From the NCBI RefSeq assembly GCF_016907955.1, contig NZ_JAFBCX010000011.1, positions 62,001 to 126,000 of the forward strand: DNA of 64,000 nt. Direction: 5' to 3'. Source of the stretch: Lentzea nigeriaca (GTDB lineage: Bacteria; Actinomycetota; Actinomycetes; Mycobacteriales; Pseudonocardiaceae). Shown piece after piece: positions 1 through 9,144 of this stretch (its first letter is position 1; each line of letters opens with the position of its first letter). Below the pieces are notes generated by a model. The model saw only the letters and a list, made by a program, of their open reading frames with translations. It was not told the origin of the DNA and ran no database searches. The position numbers and the translations under genes are program-made.

Positions 1-437
1 CGTCGGCCAGCGCAGGAGGCAGCGCGTGGAACGTGACGAGCTCGGCGACCACCTGAAAGTCCGAATCGCGCGCGAGCAGTTCGACCACATCAGGAGGCAA
101 CGTGCGGGCCCGCTCCGGGAGCCGGACCTTGAACTCCGGGTGTGCGGCGAGTGCGCGGGCAAACGGAGGGCGGGGCGTCCGGGTGGGCGGTGACCACGAG
201 TGCGACCGACGGGTTCGACCAAGGCACGTCCGCCGGAGCGACCAGGCCTGTCCCCAGCAGCGCCGACACCACCGCGGGGTCCTCGCGAGCCAGGAGAGCC
301 CGCACCTGAGCCGGTGTGAGGTCGGAACGGGCAGCCAGTTCGGGGGTCACCACGGGGTCCGCAAGGACGATCAGGCGGTCGAGCAGCGCGGCGGGCAGGG
401 CGGGGTTCGACGCCAGACCGTCCAGCACGGTGTTCAC
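1..437 (-). pseudogene. LRV-like helical repeat protein, frameshifted and cut by window edge
   Basis: Reading the minus strand from a GTG at 437 (preceded by a GGGGGA stretch) gives a Leu/Ala/Pro-rich protein with LLDRL, LAARSDLTP and ALLAREDP segments, typical of leucine-rich-repeat-variant proteins. Near position 167 the frame breaks. The preceding segment ends HPDAPP, and the clean continuation PFARALAAHPEFKVRLPERA lies in the next frame, consistent with one extra base. Once corrected, the repeat pattern runs to the window edge, so the C-terminus is outside. The family usually serves as a protein-interaction scaffold; no specific function can be assigned. It is divergent from the kinase at 517. 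The frameshift may be real or a sequencing error. Confidence 0.55.
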
Positions 438-516
438 CAGTTCCCCCAGGTAACACGGCAGGCATTCCCCCCGACAACGCGTATCATCCCGAATCGCGTT
501 GACTAGCGGGGGTTTT

Positions 517-3459
517 GTGGCGAACGGCAGTGCGAAGCGACGTCCCACCATCGGGATGATCACCGCTGGCCCGCTCATCGAGCTCGCCGGCGAGCAGTGG
601 CGCGGTGTCAGTGACGGCGCCCAGCGCCTCGGGTGCGACCTGCTGTGCTTCGCCGGCAGCGAGCTGGACCACCCGGATCCGCACAAACGTCGTGCCAACA
701 CTGTTTATGACCTCATCTCGCCGAACCGGATCGATGCGCTCGTCGTGTGGGCTACGCGCGTGGGGCAGCTCGTCGGGACTGGGGGCATGCAGGAGTTCGT
801 CAAGCGGTACGCGCCGATGCCGATTGTGAGTGTGGAGACCTCTCTCGCACAGTGGCCGACCATCTTGATGGACAACCAAGGCGGCATGGAACAGGCCGTC
901 GACCACCTCGTCGAGGTGCACGGCAAACGCCGCATCGCGTTCATCAGGGGGCCGCAAACGCACGCGGGCGCCCAAGAGCGGTTCCAGGGGTACCTGAACT
1001 CGTTGCGCAGGCACGGGATTCCGTACGATCCCGACCTCGTCACCATGCCGGGATCGTTCATCTGGGAACCGATCGGCGCAGCCGACGCCGTGCGCAGGAT
1101 GGTCAGGGGTGTCGCAGGCCCGCCGGACGCCATCGCCGCGGCCAACGACGACTACGCCATCGGCGTCGTGTCCGCGTTGGAGCAGATGGGCTTCCGCACG
1201 CCAGAGGACATCGCGGTCGTCGGGTACGACAACCACACCAACGTCCGCACGCACGACCTCGGCTACATGACCGTCACGGGCGACGGGCAGCGCGACCGGG
1301 TGCGGCGCGAGGTGAACATCGACGCGGCGACGCCCGCGTTCACCACCGTGCGCGCGCCGTTCCACGAGATGGGGGTCCGTGCCGCGGAGCTGGCGCTGGC
1401 GCTCGTCAAGGGTGAACCGACGCCGGCGCGGCAGACCATGCCGACCGAGCTGATCGTCAGGCGGTCGTGCGGCTGCCTGCCGTCCGGGCCCGGCGACCAC
1501 GCCCCCGCGCACGGCCCGCTGAACATCTCCGAGTCGGCCACGGCGGCGACGGTGGCGGACCACCTGCGCAGCTCGCTCGGACCACTCTCGGCGAAGCTCC
1601 CGGACAGCTGGGCCGAGCAGCTGATCGTCGAGCTGATGGCGGCAGGGCGTGGTGAGGTCGAGGGCGCGGAGTTCCTCCAGCTGCTGGCCGAGTACATCCG
1701 CGCGAGTGCGCGCGCCGGGTGCCAGCCCGAACGCTGGTGGCCACCGCTGTTCGACCTCCATCGGTTCGTGACGGCACGGATCAGCGACGCCACGCTCATC
1801 AACGACCTGTGGCTGCGCGTGCAGCTCCTCGTCGGCGATGCGTTCGCCACGGACGCACGCTTCAAATATCTCTCGCACGAGCGTCACGACCAGACGGTGC
1901 GCGAAGCAGGTCAACGGCTCATCGCGTCGCGCGACGTCGACGAGCTGACGAACGCCCTCAACGAGGAACTCCCCCGGCTCGGCATCCCCGGATGCCACGT
2001 CATGGCGTACGACACCGCGGGCACGGCGCGCGCGCTCGTCCGGTACGAGGACGGTCAGCTCAAGGACCACCCCGACGGCTCGTTCCCCGCCATCAACCTG
2101 ACGCCGTACCCGTTCAGGAGGGACAAGCCGTTCAGCGCACTGTGCGTCCCGCTCTACACCGACGAGGACCACCTCGGGTACGTGATCTTCGAGCAGGGCC
2201 CGGAACCCGGCTGGATCTACGAGGCCGTGCAGCAGCAGCTCAGCAGCGCATTGCGGGGCATCAGGCTGATGCAGGAACTGAAGGACGCGCGCGCACGGCT
2301 CGAAGAACGCGTCGGCGAGACCGAAGCGCAGCTGCGGCACGCGCAGAAGATGGAGGCCATCGGCAGGCTGACCGGTGGCATCGCACACGACTTCAACAAC
2401 ATCCTGACGGTGGTCAACGGCAACAGCGAGATGCTGCTTCGCCGCACCCTGCCCGACGACCCGCGCCGCACGGCCATCGAGGACATCAGGCACGCGGGCG
2501 AACGAGCGGCGAACCTGACGAGACAGCTGCTCGCGTTCACCCGCCAGCAGGTGCTGCACCCGGAGTCGCTCGACCTGAAGGAGAACCTCACCAAGGTCCA
2601 CTCGATGCTCCGCACGCTCGTCGGCGACCGCATCGAGCTGGAGATGGACCTGCCCGACCACGTCGCGCACGTGTGGGCGGACGCGGGTCAGGTCGAGCAG
2701 ATCCTGTTCAACCTCGCGGTCAACTCGCGCGACGCGATGCCCGACGGCGGCACGCTGCGGATCTCCATCGCGGACACCTCGCTCGGCCACGGCGACACCG
2801 GCCGGATCGTCGGCGTCCGGCCGGGCGAGTACGTCGTGCTGCGCGTCCAGGACACCGGCGCGGGCATGGCGCCGGACGTGCAGGCGCAGGTGTTCGAGCC
2901 GTACTTCACCACCAAACCGGTCGGCAAGGGCACCGGGCTCGGCCTGTCGACGGTGTTCGGCATCGTGCAGCAGTCCGGTGGGCAGATCGAACTGATCAGC
3001 GCGCCCGGTGCGGGCACGACGATCGAGGTCTACCTGCCCGTTCCGCACGACCACGACGGCACGCCGGAAGCACCGTGCGCGCGCAGGGCGACATCGCACC
3101 AGGGCGTGGGCACGGTGTTGTTGGTGGAGGACGACGCCCAGGTCCGGATCATGACCCGCCGGTCGCTGGAGACCGCCGGCTACGCGGTGATCGAGGCGAG
3201 CGACGGGCAGGAGGCGCTGCAGCTCGCCACGGCGCACCGCAGCACGATCGACCTCGTGCTCACCGACGTCGTGATGCCGAAGATGGGCGGCCCCGAGCTC
3301 GTCCGGCTGCTGCGCTCGACCGGCGCGGCACCCGCCGTGATCTACATGTCCGGCTACACGACGGACGAGATCCTCGACGACGAGGTGCTGATCACCAAGC
3401 CGTACGTGGAGTCGGAGCTGCTCGAACGCATCAAGACGGTACTGACTCAGGACGCCTGA
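517..3459 (+). CDS. Hybrid histidine kinase with LacI-type periplasmic-binding-like sensor domain
   Basis: About 980 aa. Residues ~5–320 are a type-1 periplasmic-binding fold as in LacI/GalR regulators (GMITAGPL opening, VGYDN near 235) but with no helix-turn-helix before it. A linker follows, then HisKA with the H-box GGIAHDFNN (His ~624), HATPase motifs (NSRDAMPDGG, DTGAGM, GKGTGLGLS), and a C-terminal receiver with phospho-acceptor Asp ~917 in LTDVVMP and a KPY lysine motif. No signal peptide or membrane segment is visible, so it probably senses a sugar-like ligand in the cytoplasm; the ligand is unknown. I chose GTG 517 because GCGGGGG lies just upstream; TTG 499 is the alternative. Its 3' end overlaps the convergent receiver gene by 13 bp. 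Confidence 0.9.
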   Translation: MANGSAKRRPTIGMITAGPLIELAGEQWRGVSDGAQRLGCDLLCFAGSELDHPDPHKRRANTVYDLISPNRIDALVVWATRVGQLVGTGGMQEFVKRYAPMPIVSVETSLAQWPTILMDNQGGMEQAVDHLVEVHGKRRIAFIRGPQTHAGAQERFQGYLNSLRRHGIPYDPDLVTMPGSFIWEPIGAADAVRRMVRGVAGPPDAIAAANDDYAIGVVSALEQMGFRTPEDIAVVGYDNHTNVRTHDLGYMTVTGDGQRDRVRREVNIDAATPAFTTVRAPFHEMGVRAAELALALVKGEPTPARQTMPTELIVRRSCGCLPSGPGDHAPAHGPLNISESATAATVADHLRSSLGPLSAKLPDSWAEQLIVELMAAGRGEVEGAEFLQLLAEYIRASARAGCQPERWWPPLFDLHRFVTARISDATLINDLWLRVQLLVGDAFATDARFKYLSHERHDQTVREAGQRLIASRDVDELTNALNEELPRLGIPGCHVMAYDTAGTARALVRYEDGQLKDHPDGSFPAINLTPYPFRRDKPFSALCVPLYTDEDHLGYVIFEQGPEPGWIYEAVQQQLSSALRGIRLMQELKDARARLEERVGETEAQLRHAQKMEAIGRLTGGIAHDFNNILTVVNGNSEMLLRRTLPDDPRRTAIEDIRHAGERAANLTRQLLAFTRQQVLHPESLDLKENLTKVHSMLRTLVGDRIELEMDLPDHVAHVWADAGQVEQILFNLAVNSRDAMPDGGTLRISIADTSLGHGDTGRIVGVRPGEYVVLRVQDTGAGMAPDVQAQVFEPYFTTKPVGKGTGLGLSTVFGIVQQSGGQIELISAPGAGTTIEVYLPVPHDHDGTPEAPCARRATSHQGVGTVLLVEDDAQVRIMTRRSLETAGYAVIEASDGQEALQLATAHRSTIDLVLTDVVMPKMGGPELVRLLRSTGAAPAVIYMSGYTTDEILDDEVLITKPYVESELLERIKTVLTQDA

Positions 3460-3836
3460 GCCCGGTTGGCCAGCGCCTGCCGGACCGCCTCCTCGAGCTT
3501 CTCCAGGCGGAACGGCTTCTGCAGGTAGCCCGCGATGGTGTGCCCGGCGAACCGGCGCTCGAGCGAGGTGCGGTCGTGGCCGCTGGTCAGCACGACCGGC
3601 ACGGTCAGGCCCTCGCGCTCCAGCTCGGCCAGCACCTCCTCGCCGGACAGGCCCGGCATGCTGTGGTCGAGCAGCATCGCCCTGATCTCCGCGCTGCGTT
3701 CGCGCAGGATCGCGATCGCCTCGACGCCGTCGCTGGCCTGCAGGACCGTGAAGCCGAGTTCCTCGAGCAGGCTGACGGTGTACCTCCGCACGGGGTCCTC
3801 GTCCTCTACTACGAGCACCAACCCAGCTTGCGACAT
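3447..3836 (-). CDS. Single-domain response regulator (receiver only)
   Basis: A 129-aa CheY-like protein with the acidic pair VVEDED, phospho-acceptor Asp in LLDHSMPG, TSG and the KPF lysine motif. No output domain follows, so it works through phosphotransfer or protein binding. The start is the ATG of MSQAGLVLVV; the frame stays open upstream, but that stretch is not family-like. It converges on and overlaps the hybrid kinase at 517–3459, whose own receiver is of the same type, so the two may belong to one phosphorelay. That partnership is inferred only from adjacency. Confidence 0.85.
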   Translation of the reverse strand: MSQAGLVLVVEDEDPVRRYTVSLLEELGFTVLQASDGVEAIAILRERSAEIRAMLLDHSMPGLSGEEVLAELEREGLTVPVVLTSGHDRTSLERRFAGHTIAGYLQKPFRLEKLEEAVRQALANRAQAS

Positions 3837-4030
3837 GCGCGTCAGTATGCCGGAAAGTATTCGTTCCCTCAGCACGAGGTCGAGAAGTGCTCGCGATAAT
3901 TCCTCACGAACTGCTCCATCAGGATGACATGGGCCATTTGGATCACACCATTGGTTGTGGGTCTGCGCTAACCTCCACGGCACCGCTGCCGCTCCACGCT
4001 GAGAAAGAGGCACCAGGAAAGGCCAACTTC

Positions 4031-4657
4031 ATGCGTAAAGCGACGGCAGCAGCCGCTCTGGCCGCGCTGTTCACATTGTCGTCCGCACCCGCGCACGCCG
4101 ACACGATTCCTTCGGACCGGGTGACGATCGACGTGGTGACGGTGAACGGTTCCGGGTGCAGGCAGGGCACCGCGGAAGTGATCGTCTCCTCCGACAACAC
4201 GTCGTTCTGGGTGATCTACAGCGACTACCTCGCGCAGGCCGGCAAGGGTGCCAGCGCGACAGACTTCCGCAAGAACTGCCAGCTCAACCTGCAGGTCAAC
4301 ATCCCGCAGGGCTTCACCTACGGCATCGCGGAAGCAACTTACGCCGGTTTCGCGCACCTCGAACGAGGAGCGACGGGGAACCAGTGGGTGAATTACTACT
4401 TCCAGGGTCAGTCGGCCAACAACGTGAAGAAGCAGACCTTCGCCGGGCCGTACGACGACAACTGGTCGGTCACGCACCGCACCGAGTTCGCGGACATCGT
4501 TTACGCACCGTGCGGAGAGAAGCGGAATCTCAACGTCAACAGCGCCCTGCGCGTTGACAAGGGTACCTCGGACACCAATACAAACAGTTTCATGACGATG
4601 GACTACCAGCGCGGTGAAGTGCGCACGCTGTTCCACTTCTCCTGGAAGCGCTGCTGA
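4031..4657 (+). CDS. Secreted DUF4360 protein, copy 1
   Basis: 208 aa. An N-terminal Sec signal peptide (MRKATAAAALAALF, then SAPAHA) is followed by a DUF4360 domain with the hallmark NGSGC near the N-terminus, SDYLAQ, FRKNCQLNL, FTYGIAEA and a C-terminal cysteine (SWKRC). Conserved cysteines suggest extracellular disulphides. Function of the family is not established. ATG 4031 is preceded by AGGAAAGG at good spacing. The next gene is a paralogue 59 bp downstream, so this is a tandem duplication. Confidence 0.88.
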   Translation: MRKATAAAALAALFTLSSAPAHADTIPSDRVTIDVVTVNGSGCRQGTAEVIVSSDNTSFWVIYSDYLAQAGKGASATDFRKNCQLNLQVNIPQGFTYGIAEATYAGFAHLERGATGNQWVNYYFQGQSANNVKKQTFAGPYDDNWSVTHRTEFADIVYAPCGEKRNLNVNSALRVDKGTSDTNTNSFMTMDYQRGEVRTLFHFSWKRC

Positions 4658-4716
4658 TTTTTTCCAAAGGCCGCCGCCAACCCCCCACCCTGCGAGAAGC
4701 GTCGGAAAGGTCTCCC

Positions 4717-5346
4717 ATGCTCAACGCGGTTGCCGCTGCCCTGCTGGCCTCGTCCATCATCATCCCGCCCGGCGCTCCCAACGACACGCCGCCGCCCGAC
4801 CACATCACGATCGACATCGTCACGATCAACGGCTCGGGCTGCCCCGCGGGCACGGCGGCCGTCGCGGTGTCCGAGGACAACAAGGCGTTCACCGTCACCT
4901 ACAGCGACTACCTCGCCCAGGTCGGCGTCGGAGCCAAGCCCACCGACCTGCGCAAGAACTGCCAGCTCAACCTGCGGGTCAACGTGCCGCAGGGCTTCAC
5001 CTACGGCATCGCCCAGGCCGACTACAGAGGTTTCGCACACCTCGAACACGGCGCGTACGGCATCGAGAAGGCCAACTACTACTTCCAGGGCATGTCCCAG
5101 ACGGAGTCCATCTCCCACCGGTACAACGGCCCCGTCAGCGACGACTGGCAGGCCACCGACACCACCGAAGTGGCCGCGATCGTCTACTCCCCGTGCGGCG
5201 AGAAGCGGAACTTCAACATCAACACCGAGCTCCGGGTCTACCCCGGTACGTCGAACACGGCCACGACGACGAGCTTCATCACGATGGACTCGACCGACGG
5301 CAACCTCGAGACGACGTATCACTTCGCCTGGAAGACCTGCCCGTAG
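4717..5346 (+). CDS. Secreted DUF4360 protein, copy 2
   Basis: 209 aa, paralogous to the preceding gene along the whole domain: INGSGCPAGTA, YSDYLAQVG, LRKNCQLNLRVN, FTYGIAQAD and CGEKRN all align. The signal peptide is short (MLNAVAAALLASSIII) and less typical, with no clear AXA site, so export is probable but less certain than for copy 1. GGAAAGG sits at SD distance from the ATG. Probably co-transcribed with copy 1; a strong hairpin follows at 5363. Confidence 0.85.
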   Translation: MLNAVAAALLASSIIIPPGAPNDTPPPDHITIDIVTINGSGCPAGTAAVAVSEDNKAFTVTYSDYLAQVGVGAKPTDLRKNCQLNLRVNVPQGFTYGIAQADYRGFAHLEHGAYGIEKANYYFQGMSQTESISHRYNGPVSDDWQATDTTEVAAIVYSPCGEKRNFNINTELRVYPGTSNTATTTSFITMDSTDGNLETTYHFAWKTCP

Positions 5347-5362
5347 GCCACTCCTCCGGCTG

Positions 5363-5387
5363 CCGCACACGCCCGATGCGTGTGCGG
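5363..5387 (+). terminator. Terminator-like hairpin after the DUF4360 pair
   Basis: Perfect 10-bp stem CCGCACACGC / GCGTGTGCGG with a 5-nt loop (CCGAT), 16 bp after the stop of the second DUF4360 gene. There is no T-tract, which is common for GC-rich actinobacterial terminators. Confidence 0.6.
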
Positions 5388-5476
5388 TAGCACATATGTG
5401 GGCAGAGCGCCGTACCAATCCGCGTCTGGGGATGTCTATCCCCGTGACGGGGCAGGTCGGGGTGAAGGGGCAGCCA

Positions 5477-6757
5477 ATGCCAACCGCGGCATACGCGCAG
5501 TACGGTGAGGACCGAACGCCTGACAGGGGAGGCCGGATCCTGACCACCACGCTCCTTCCGGCGCACCGCGCGGCGGCCACAGATGCCGAGGCCGGCCCGC
5601 GCAGGTCGCTGCTCGGCGACTACCGCATGGTCCTGCTCGACGTGGGACTCGTGCTCATCGCGCTGCTCGACGCCTGGCTGCGGCTGCGGTGGGTGAAGGC
5701 CGACCCGGTCGGCATGCCCGAGGTGCCGGTCCACTCGGAGTGGCTCTCCTGGATCTCGGCGGTCGTGCTGGTGGGCAGGCGCCGCTTCCCGTTCGTCGTC
5801 GCCCTGCTGACGATCCCCGGCTTCTTCACGGGCTTCGCGCAGCTGGCGTCGATGATCGCGCTCTACACGGTGGCCCGCCGCTACATCACCTCCTGGCAGA
5901 CCATCGTGGCCGGCGTCCTGGTGTGGCTGAGCAGGTTCATGGCGTGGCCGCCGTCGGAGTTCATCGAACGGCCCCCGTACGGCCACTTCGCCTCGGCGAT
6001 CTCCGGCTTCCTGACGGCGGGCCTGCCGATCGCCGTCGCCCTCCTGGCACACGCACGCCAGGAGCTGTCGAACCGCATCGCCGAACTCGCCGAGTCACGC
6101 GAGAGGGAACGTGTGCTGCACGCGCACGCCATCCGCGCGGACGAACGGGCAAAGCTCGCCCGCGAGATGCACGACGTCGTGTCCCACCAGGTCAGCCTCA
6201 TCGCCATGCAGGCGGGCGCGCTGCGCATGGCCGTGGCCGACGCCGAGCACAAGCAGGTCGCGGGCACCATCCGCACGTTGTCGACCCGCACCCTCGACGA
6301 GCTCCGCCAGCTCGTGTCCGTGCTGCGCACGACCGAGGACAGCCAGCCGGGCGTCGACGAGCTGCCCGACCTGGCCGCCGACGCGGGCTTCGAGGTGACG
6401 ATGCAGCTCAAGGGCCCGGTCGAGGACCTGCCCGCACCGGTGTCCGGCGCGGTGTACCGGACGGTGCAGGAGGCCCTGACCAACATCCGCAAGCACGCCG
6501 TCGGGGCGAGCGCGACGGTCCTCATCGACGCGGACGACGCAGCGGGCGACGTCCTGGTCGAGGTGCGCAACACGCCACCGTCGAGCGCGTCCTCGTCCCT
6601 GCCCAGCGGCGGTCACGGCCTCGTGGGGCTGCGGGAACGCGCCACGCTGCTGGGTGGCGAGTTCTCCGCGGGGCCGACCGAGGAGGGCGGTTTCCTGGTG
6701 ACGGCGTCGTTCCCGAAGCAGCGGACGGTGCCCGACCAGCCAGGATGGACCGGCTAG
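5477..6757 (+). CDS. NarL/DesK-type sensor histidine kinase, orphan
   Basis: About 426 aa. Four to five hydrophobic segments (residues ~45–190) precede a HisKA_3 domain with the H-box REMHDVVSHQVSLIA and a HATPase domain with VQEALTNIRKHA (N-box) and GHGLVGLRERATLLGG (G-box). It should autophosphorylate on the H-box His and pass phosphate to a LuxR-type response regulator, but no such regulator lies next to it. ATG 5477 is preferred because GAAGGGG precedes it; ATG 5432 is an in-frame alternative. The 3' end overlaps the convergent Ser/Thr kinase gene by 4 bp. Confidence 0.88.
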   Translation: MPTAAYAQYGEDRTPDRGGRILTTTLLPAHRAAATDAEAGPRRSLLGDYRMVLLDVGLVLIALLDAWLRLRWVKADPVGMPEVPVHSEWLSWISAVVLVGRRRFPFVVALLTIPGFFTGFAQLASMIALYTVARRYITSWQTIVAGVLVWLSRFMAWPPSEFIERPPYGHFASAISGFLTAGLPIAVALLAHARQELSNRIAELAESRERERVLHAHAIRADERAKLAREMHDVVSHQVSLIAMQAGALRMAVADAEHKQVAGTIRTLSTRTLDELRQLVSVLRTTEDSQPGVDELPDLAADAGFEVTMQLKGPVEDLPAPVSGAVYRTVQEALTNIRKHAVGASATVLIDADDAAGDVLVEVRNTPPSSASSSLPSGGHGLVGLRERATLLGGEFSAGPTEEGGFLVTASFPKQRTVPDQPGWTG

Positions 6758-8352
6758 GCGCGTTTGGAGGCGAGCGACGCGCTCAGTGCCGCCGCCGCTC
6801 CGAGCACCCCGCAGGTGAGGGCGATCGGCAGCGTCGGCTCGTGCTTCAGCACCACCGACACGAGCAGCCACACGGCGAGGCCGAGCCCGAACCCGAGCGG
6901 CACCGACGCGACCACCGCGGCCATGCCGGTCTGCCTGCGGCGCAACGCCCGCAGGTTCGACTCCAGGTACGCGAGCGTGAAGAGCAGCAGCAGGGCCGAG
7001 CCGGTCCCCATGATGCTGAGCCACGGCGTCTGGTTCGAGACGAGCAGGAACTCCCGCCCGTCCACGGAGGCCGTCACCGCACCGCCGACGATCCACCGCG
7101 CGGCACCGGGCAGCTCGAACCCGTCCGGTCCGCGCCCGACGTTCGCCAGCTCGATGCCCGCGAGGTTCACGACGAGCTGGTTTCCCTGCTCTCGAACGGG
7201 ATCCGCGAGGTTCTGGCTGATCTCGACCAGCTGCCTGCCGGACACCAGGAACGGCACGGCCACCAGCGCCAGCAACGCGATCACGGCCACCAGCCACAGC
7301 GCCCACGGCGTGGACGGCGGCTTGATCACCGACGCGGCGGGCACCAGCGTGCTGCTGCCGCCCAGCCGCGCGGCCGGGATCGGGTCCACCAGCGTGGCGC
7401 GGATCGGTTGCTGCGTGAGCGAAACCGTGTCGCGCTCGACCGGCCGCAGCGACGGACGGGTCGACGACGCCGACACCTGTGGCGCGAGGTGCACGGGAAT
7501 CCCCAGGCGCGGCAACCAGTCGGGGCCGAACAACGTGCCGGCCGCGCCCGCGAGGTCGATCGCGAACGTCTCGGCGTTGCGGTAGCGCGCGCTCGGATCC
7601 CGCGCGATGCTCCGCATCACCACGCCCGCAAGGGGTTCCGGCACGTTCTGCAACGGCCGCGGATCCTGGTAGACCCGCTTCTGGATCATCGCGAGCGGGC
7701 CGCCACCGCGTTCGAACGGCAGGTCGCCGGACAGCAGCTCGTAGAGAACGGTGCCGGTCGCGTAGACGTCGGCGGCTGGCGTGAGCGCGTTGCCCATCGC
7801 CTGTTCCGGCGCGATGTACGCGGGCGTGCCGAGCACGGCGCCGCCGTGCGTCACGAGCGTCGCACCCTCCGACACCACCTGGGAGATGCCGAAGTCCGCC
7901 ACCTTCACGACCCCGTTGGAGGTGAAGAGCAGGTTCTTCGGCTTCACGTCGAGGTGCAGCACCCCGGCCTCGTGCGCCGCGTGCAGCCCGGACAGCGTCG
8001 CGAGCACGATCGCGCACGACTGCTGCGCGGTGAGCCCGTCGCTCGCGAACCGCGACCAGACGGTGCCTCCGTCGAGGCGTTCCATCACCAGCAGGTGCTC
8101 ACCCTGCTGCCGCACGTAGTCGTAGACGGGGACGATGTGCGGGTGGTCGAGCCGCGCGAGCAACCGCGCCTCGTGCTCGAACCGCTCGCTCATCCGCGGG
8201 TCCTCGGCCACCGCGTGCGGCAGCCGTTTGATGGCAACAGGACGGCCGAGCTGACGGTGCACGCCGCCGTAGACGACGCCCATCCCGCCCTCGCCGATCT
8301 GCTCGCCGACGGCGTACTGCGGCAGCGCGGCGACCACACTGGACAGAGTCAC
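6754..8352 (-). CDS. Membrane Ser/Thr protein kinase (PknB-like kinase domain)
   Basis: 532 aa. Kinase domain residues ~13–270: glycine loop IGEGGMGVVYGG, ATP lysine in VAIKRL (K42), catalytic loop HLDVKPKN (D135; Leu replaces the usual Arg of HRD), DFG (153–155) and APEQ. A juxtamembrane linker leads to a TM segment ~350–370, an outside region, then three more hydrophobic segments ~437–530. This replaces the PASTA repeats of PknB. The Leu in HxD makes it a non-RD kinase, implying activation other than activation-loop phosphorylation. It overlaps the upstream membrane-protein gene by 4 bp, so the two are co-translated. Confidence 0.9.
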   Translation of the reverse strand: MTLSSVVAALPQYAVGEQIGEGGMGVVYGGVHRQLGRPVAIKRLPHAVAEDPRMSERFEHEARLLARLDHPHIVPVYDYVRQQGEHLLVMERLDGGTVWSRFASDGLTAQQSCAIVLATLSGLHAAHEAGVLHLDVKPKNLLFTSNGVVKVADFGISQVVSEGATLVTHGGAVLGTPAYIAPEQAMGNALTPAADVYATGTVLYELLSGDLPFERGGGPLAMIQKRVYQDPRPLQNVPEPLAGVVMRSIARDPSARYRNAETFAIDLAGAAGTLFGPDWLPRLGIPVHLAPQVSASSTRPSLRPVERDTVSLTQQPIRATLVDPIPAARLGGSSTLVPAASVIKPPSTPWALWLVAVIALLALVAVPFLVSGRQLVEISQNLADPVREQGNQLVVNLAGIELANVGRGPDGFELPGAARWIVGGAVTASVDGREFLLVSNQTPWLSIMGTGSALLLLFTLAYLESNLRALRRRQTGMAAVVASVPLGFGLGLAVWLLVSVVLKHEPTLPIALTCGVLGAAAALSASLASKRA

Positions 8353-9110
8353 CGTTGAATCCTCACGGTCTCCACTTCGGACGGTTGCTGCTCACCGGGA
8401 TGCGGTGTCACATAGCCAAGAAGCAACGCGGCAGCGGCGGCACCCACGATGAACGGGATCTCGGCCGTCGGCGACGGCGCCACCAATCGCAGCACTGACA
8501 ACGAGATCACCGCGATGAGACCGGTCCCGATCCCGGCAGGCAGGAACCGCATGGCCCGCTGCCAGCGGTTCCAGGGCAGCCGGCGACGAGCCAGCGCGAT
8601 CAGGGCACCGGCCCACGACAACGCCGTCAACACCAGCACTCCCAGCCCGAACGCGCCGTACACCGACCACAGCGAGCCCCGCACGTCCCCGGTCGTCCGC
8701 ACCGAGGCGATGGACTCCCGTTGCACGTCGATCACCTCGACCGTGACCGGAAGGAGACCGATCGCCTGCGCACCCAGGTCCGTCGGCTCCAGCGGGAACG
8801 ACCGGGTCTCCTCCGACCTGGGCGGCACGTCGAACGGAACCGTTGTGTCGTAGGAGAAGAAGGTCAACGCGAGCGCCGTCCCGCTGATCCGCACGGTCTT
8901 CACGCGCTGCACGGTGTTCGTGTTGTTGCGGACCGTGACCGAGACCTTCGCGGTCTCCGCCGGGTTCAGCACGAGGGTCCCTGCTCCAACCGGCCTACCG
9001 TCCACATCGGCCTCGAGCTGAACAGACCCGTCCTGTGCGGAGGCCGTTGACGGCAGCAGCATAATTCCGCACCACAGCAGTAAACCTGCACCGGCCAAGC
9101 GACGTCTCAC
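8349..9110 (-). CDS. Exported membrane protein coupled to the Ser/Thr kinase
   Basis: 253 aa. Signal peptide MRRRLAGAGLLLWCGI...ASA, then an extracellular beta-rich domain (residues ~28–140) with VTVRNNTNTVQRVKTV, similar in feel to Ig/FixG-like folds, then three TM helices (~146–170, 185–205, 213–232) and a short cytoplasmic tail. No named family recognised. ATGA overlap with the kinase start suggests it is a sensor, anchor or substrate of that kinase; this is inferred from coupling alone. Confidence 0.75.
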   Translation of the reverse strand: MRRRLAGAGLLLWCGIMLLPSTASAQDGSVQLEADVDGRPVGAGTLVLNPAETAKVSVTVRNNTNTVQRVKTVRISGTALALTFFSYDTTVPFDVPPRSEETRSFPLEPTDLGAQAIGLLPVTVEVIDVQRESIASVRTTGDVRGSLWSVYGAFGLGVLVLTALSWAGALIALARRRLPWNRWQRAMRFLPAGIGTGLIAVISLSVLRLVAPSPTAEIPFIVGAAAAALLLGYVTPHPGEQQPSEVETVRIQR

Positions 9111-9144
9111 TAGCGCACCTTAGGTTCTGATCCGGGGAGAGGGA

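Noticed and set aside
484-3237. 917-codon open frame on the minus strand opposite the hybrid kinase
   Set aside because: Mirror frame of a high-GC gene; composition is Arg/Val/His-rich and no domain is visible, while the plus strand gives an intact kinase.
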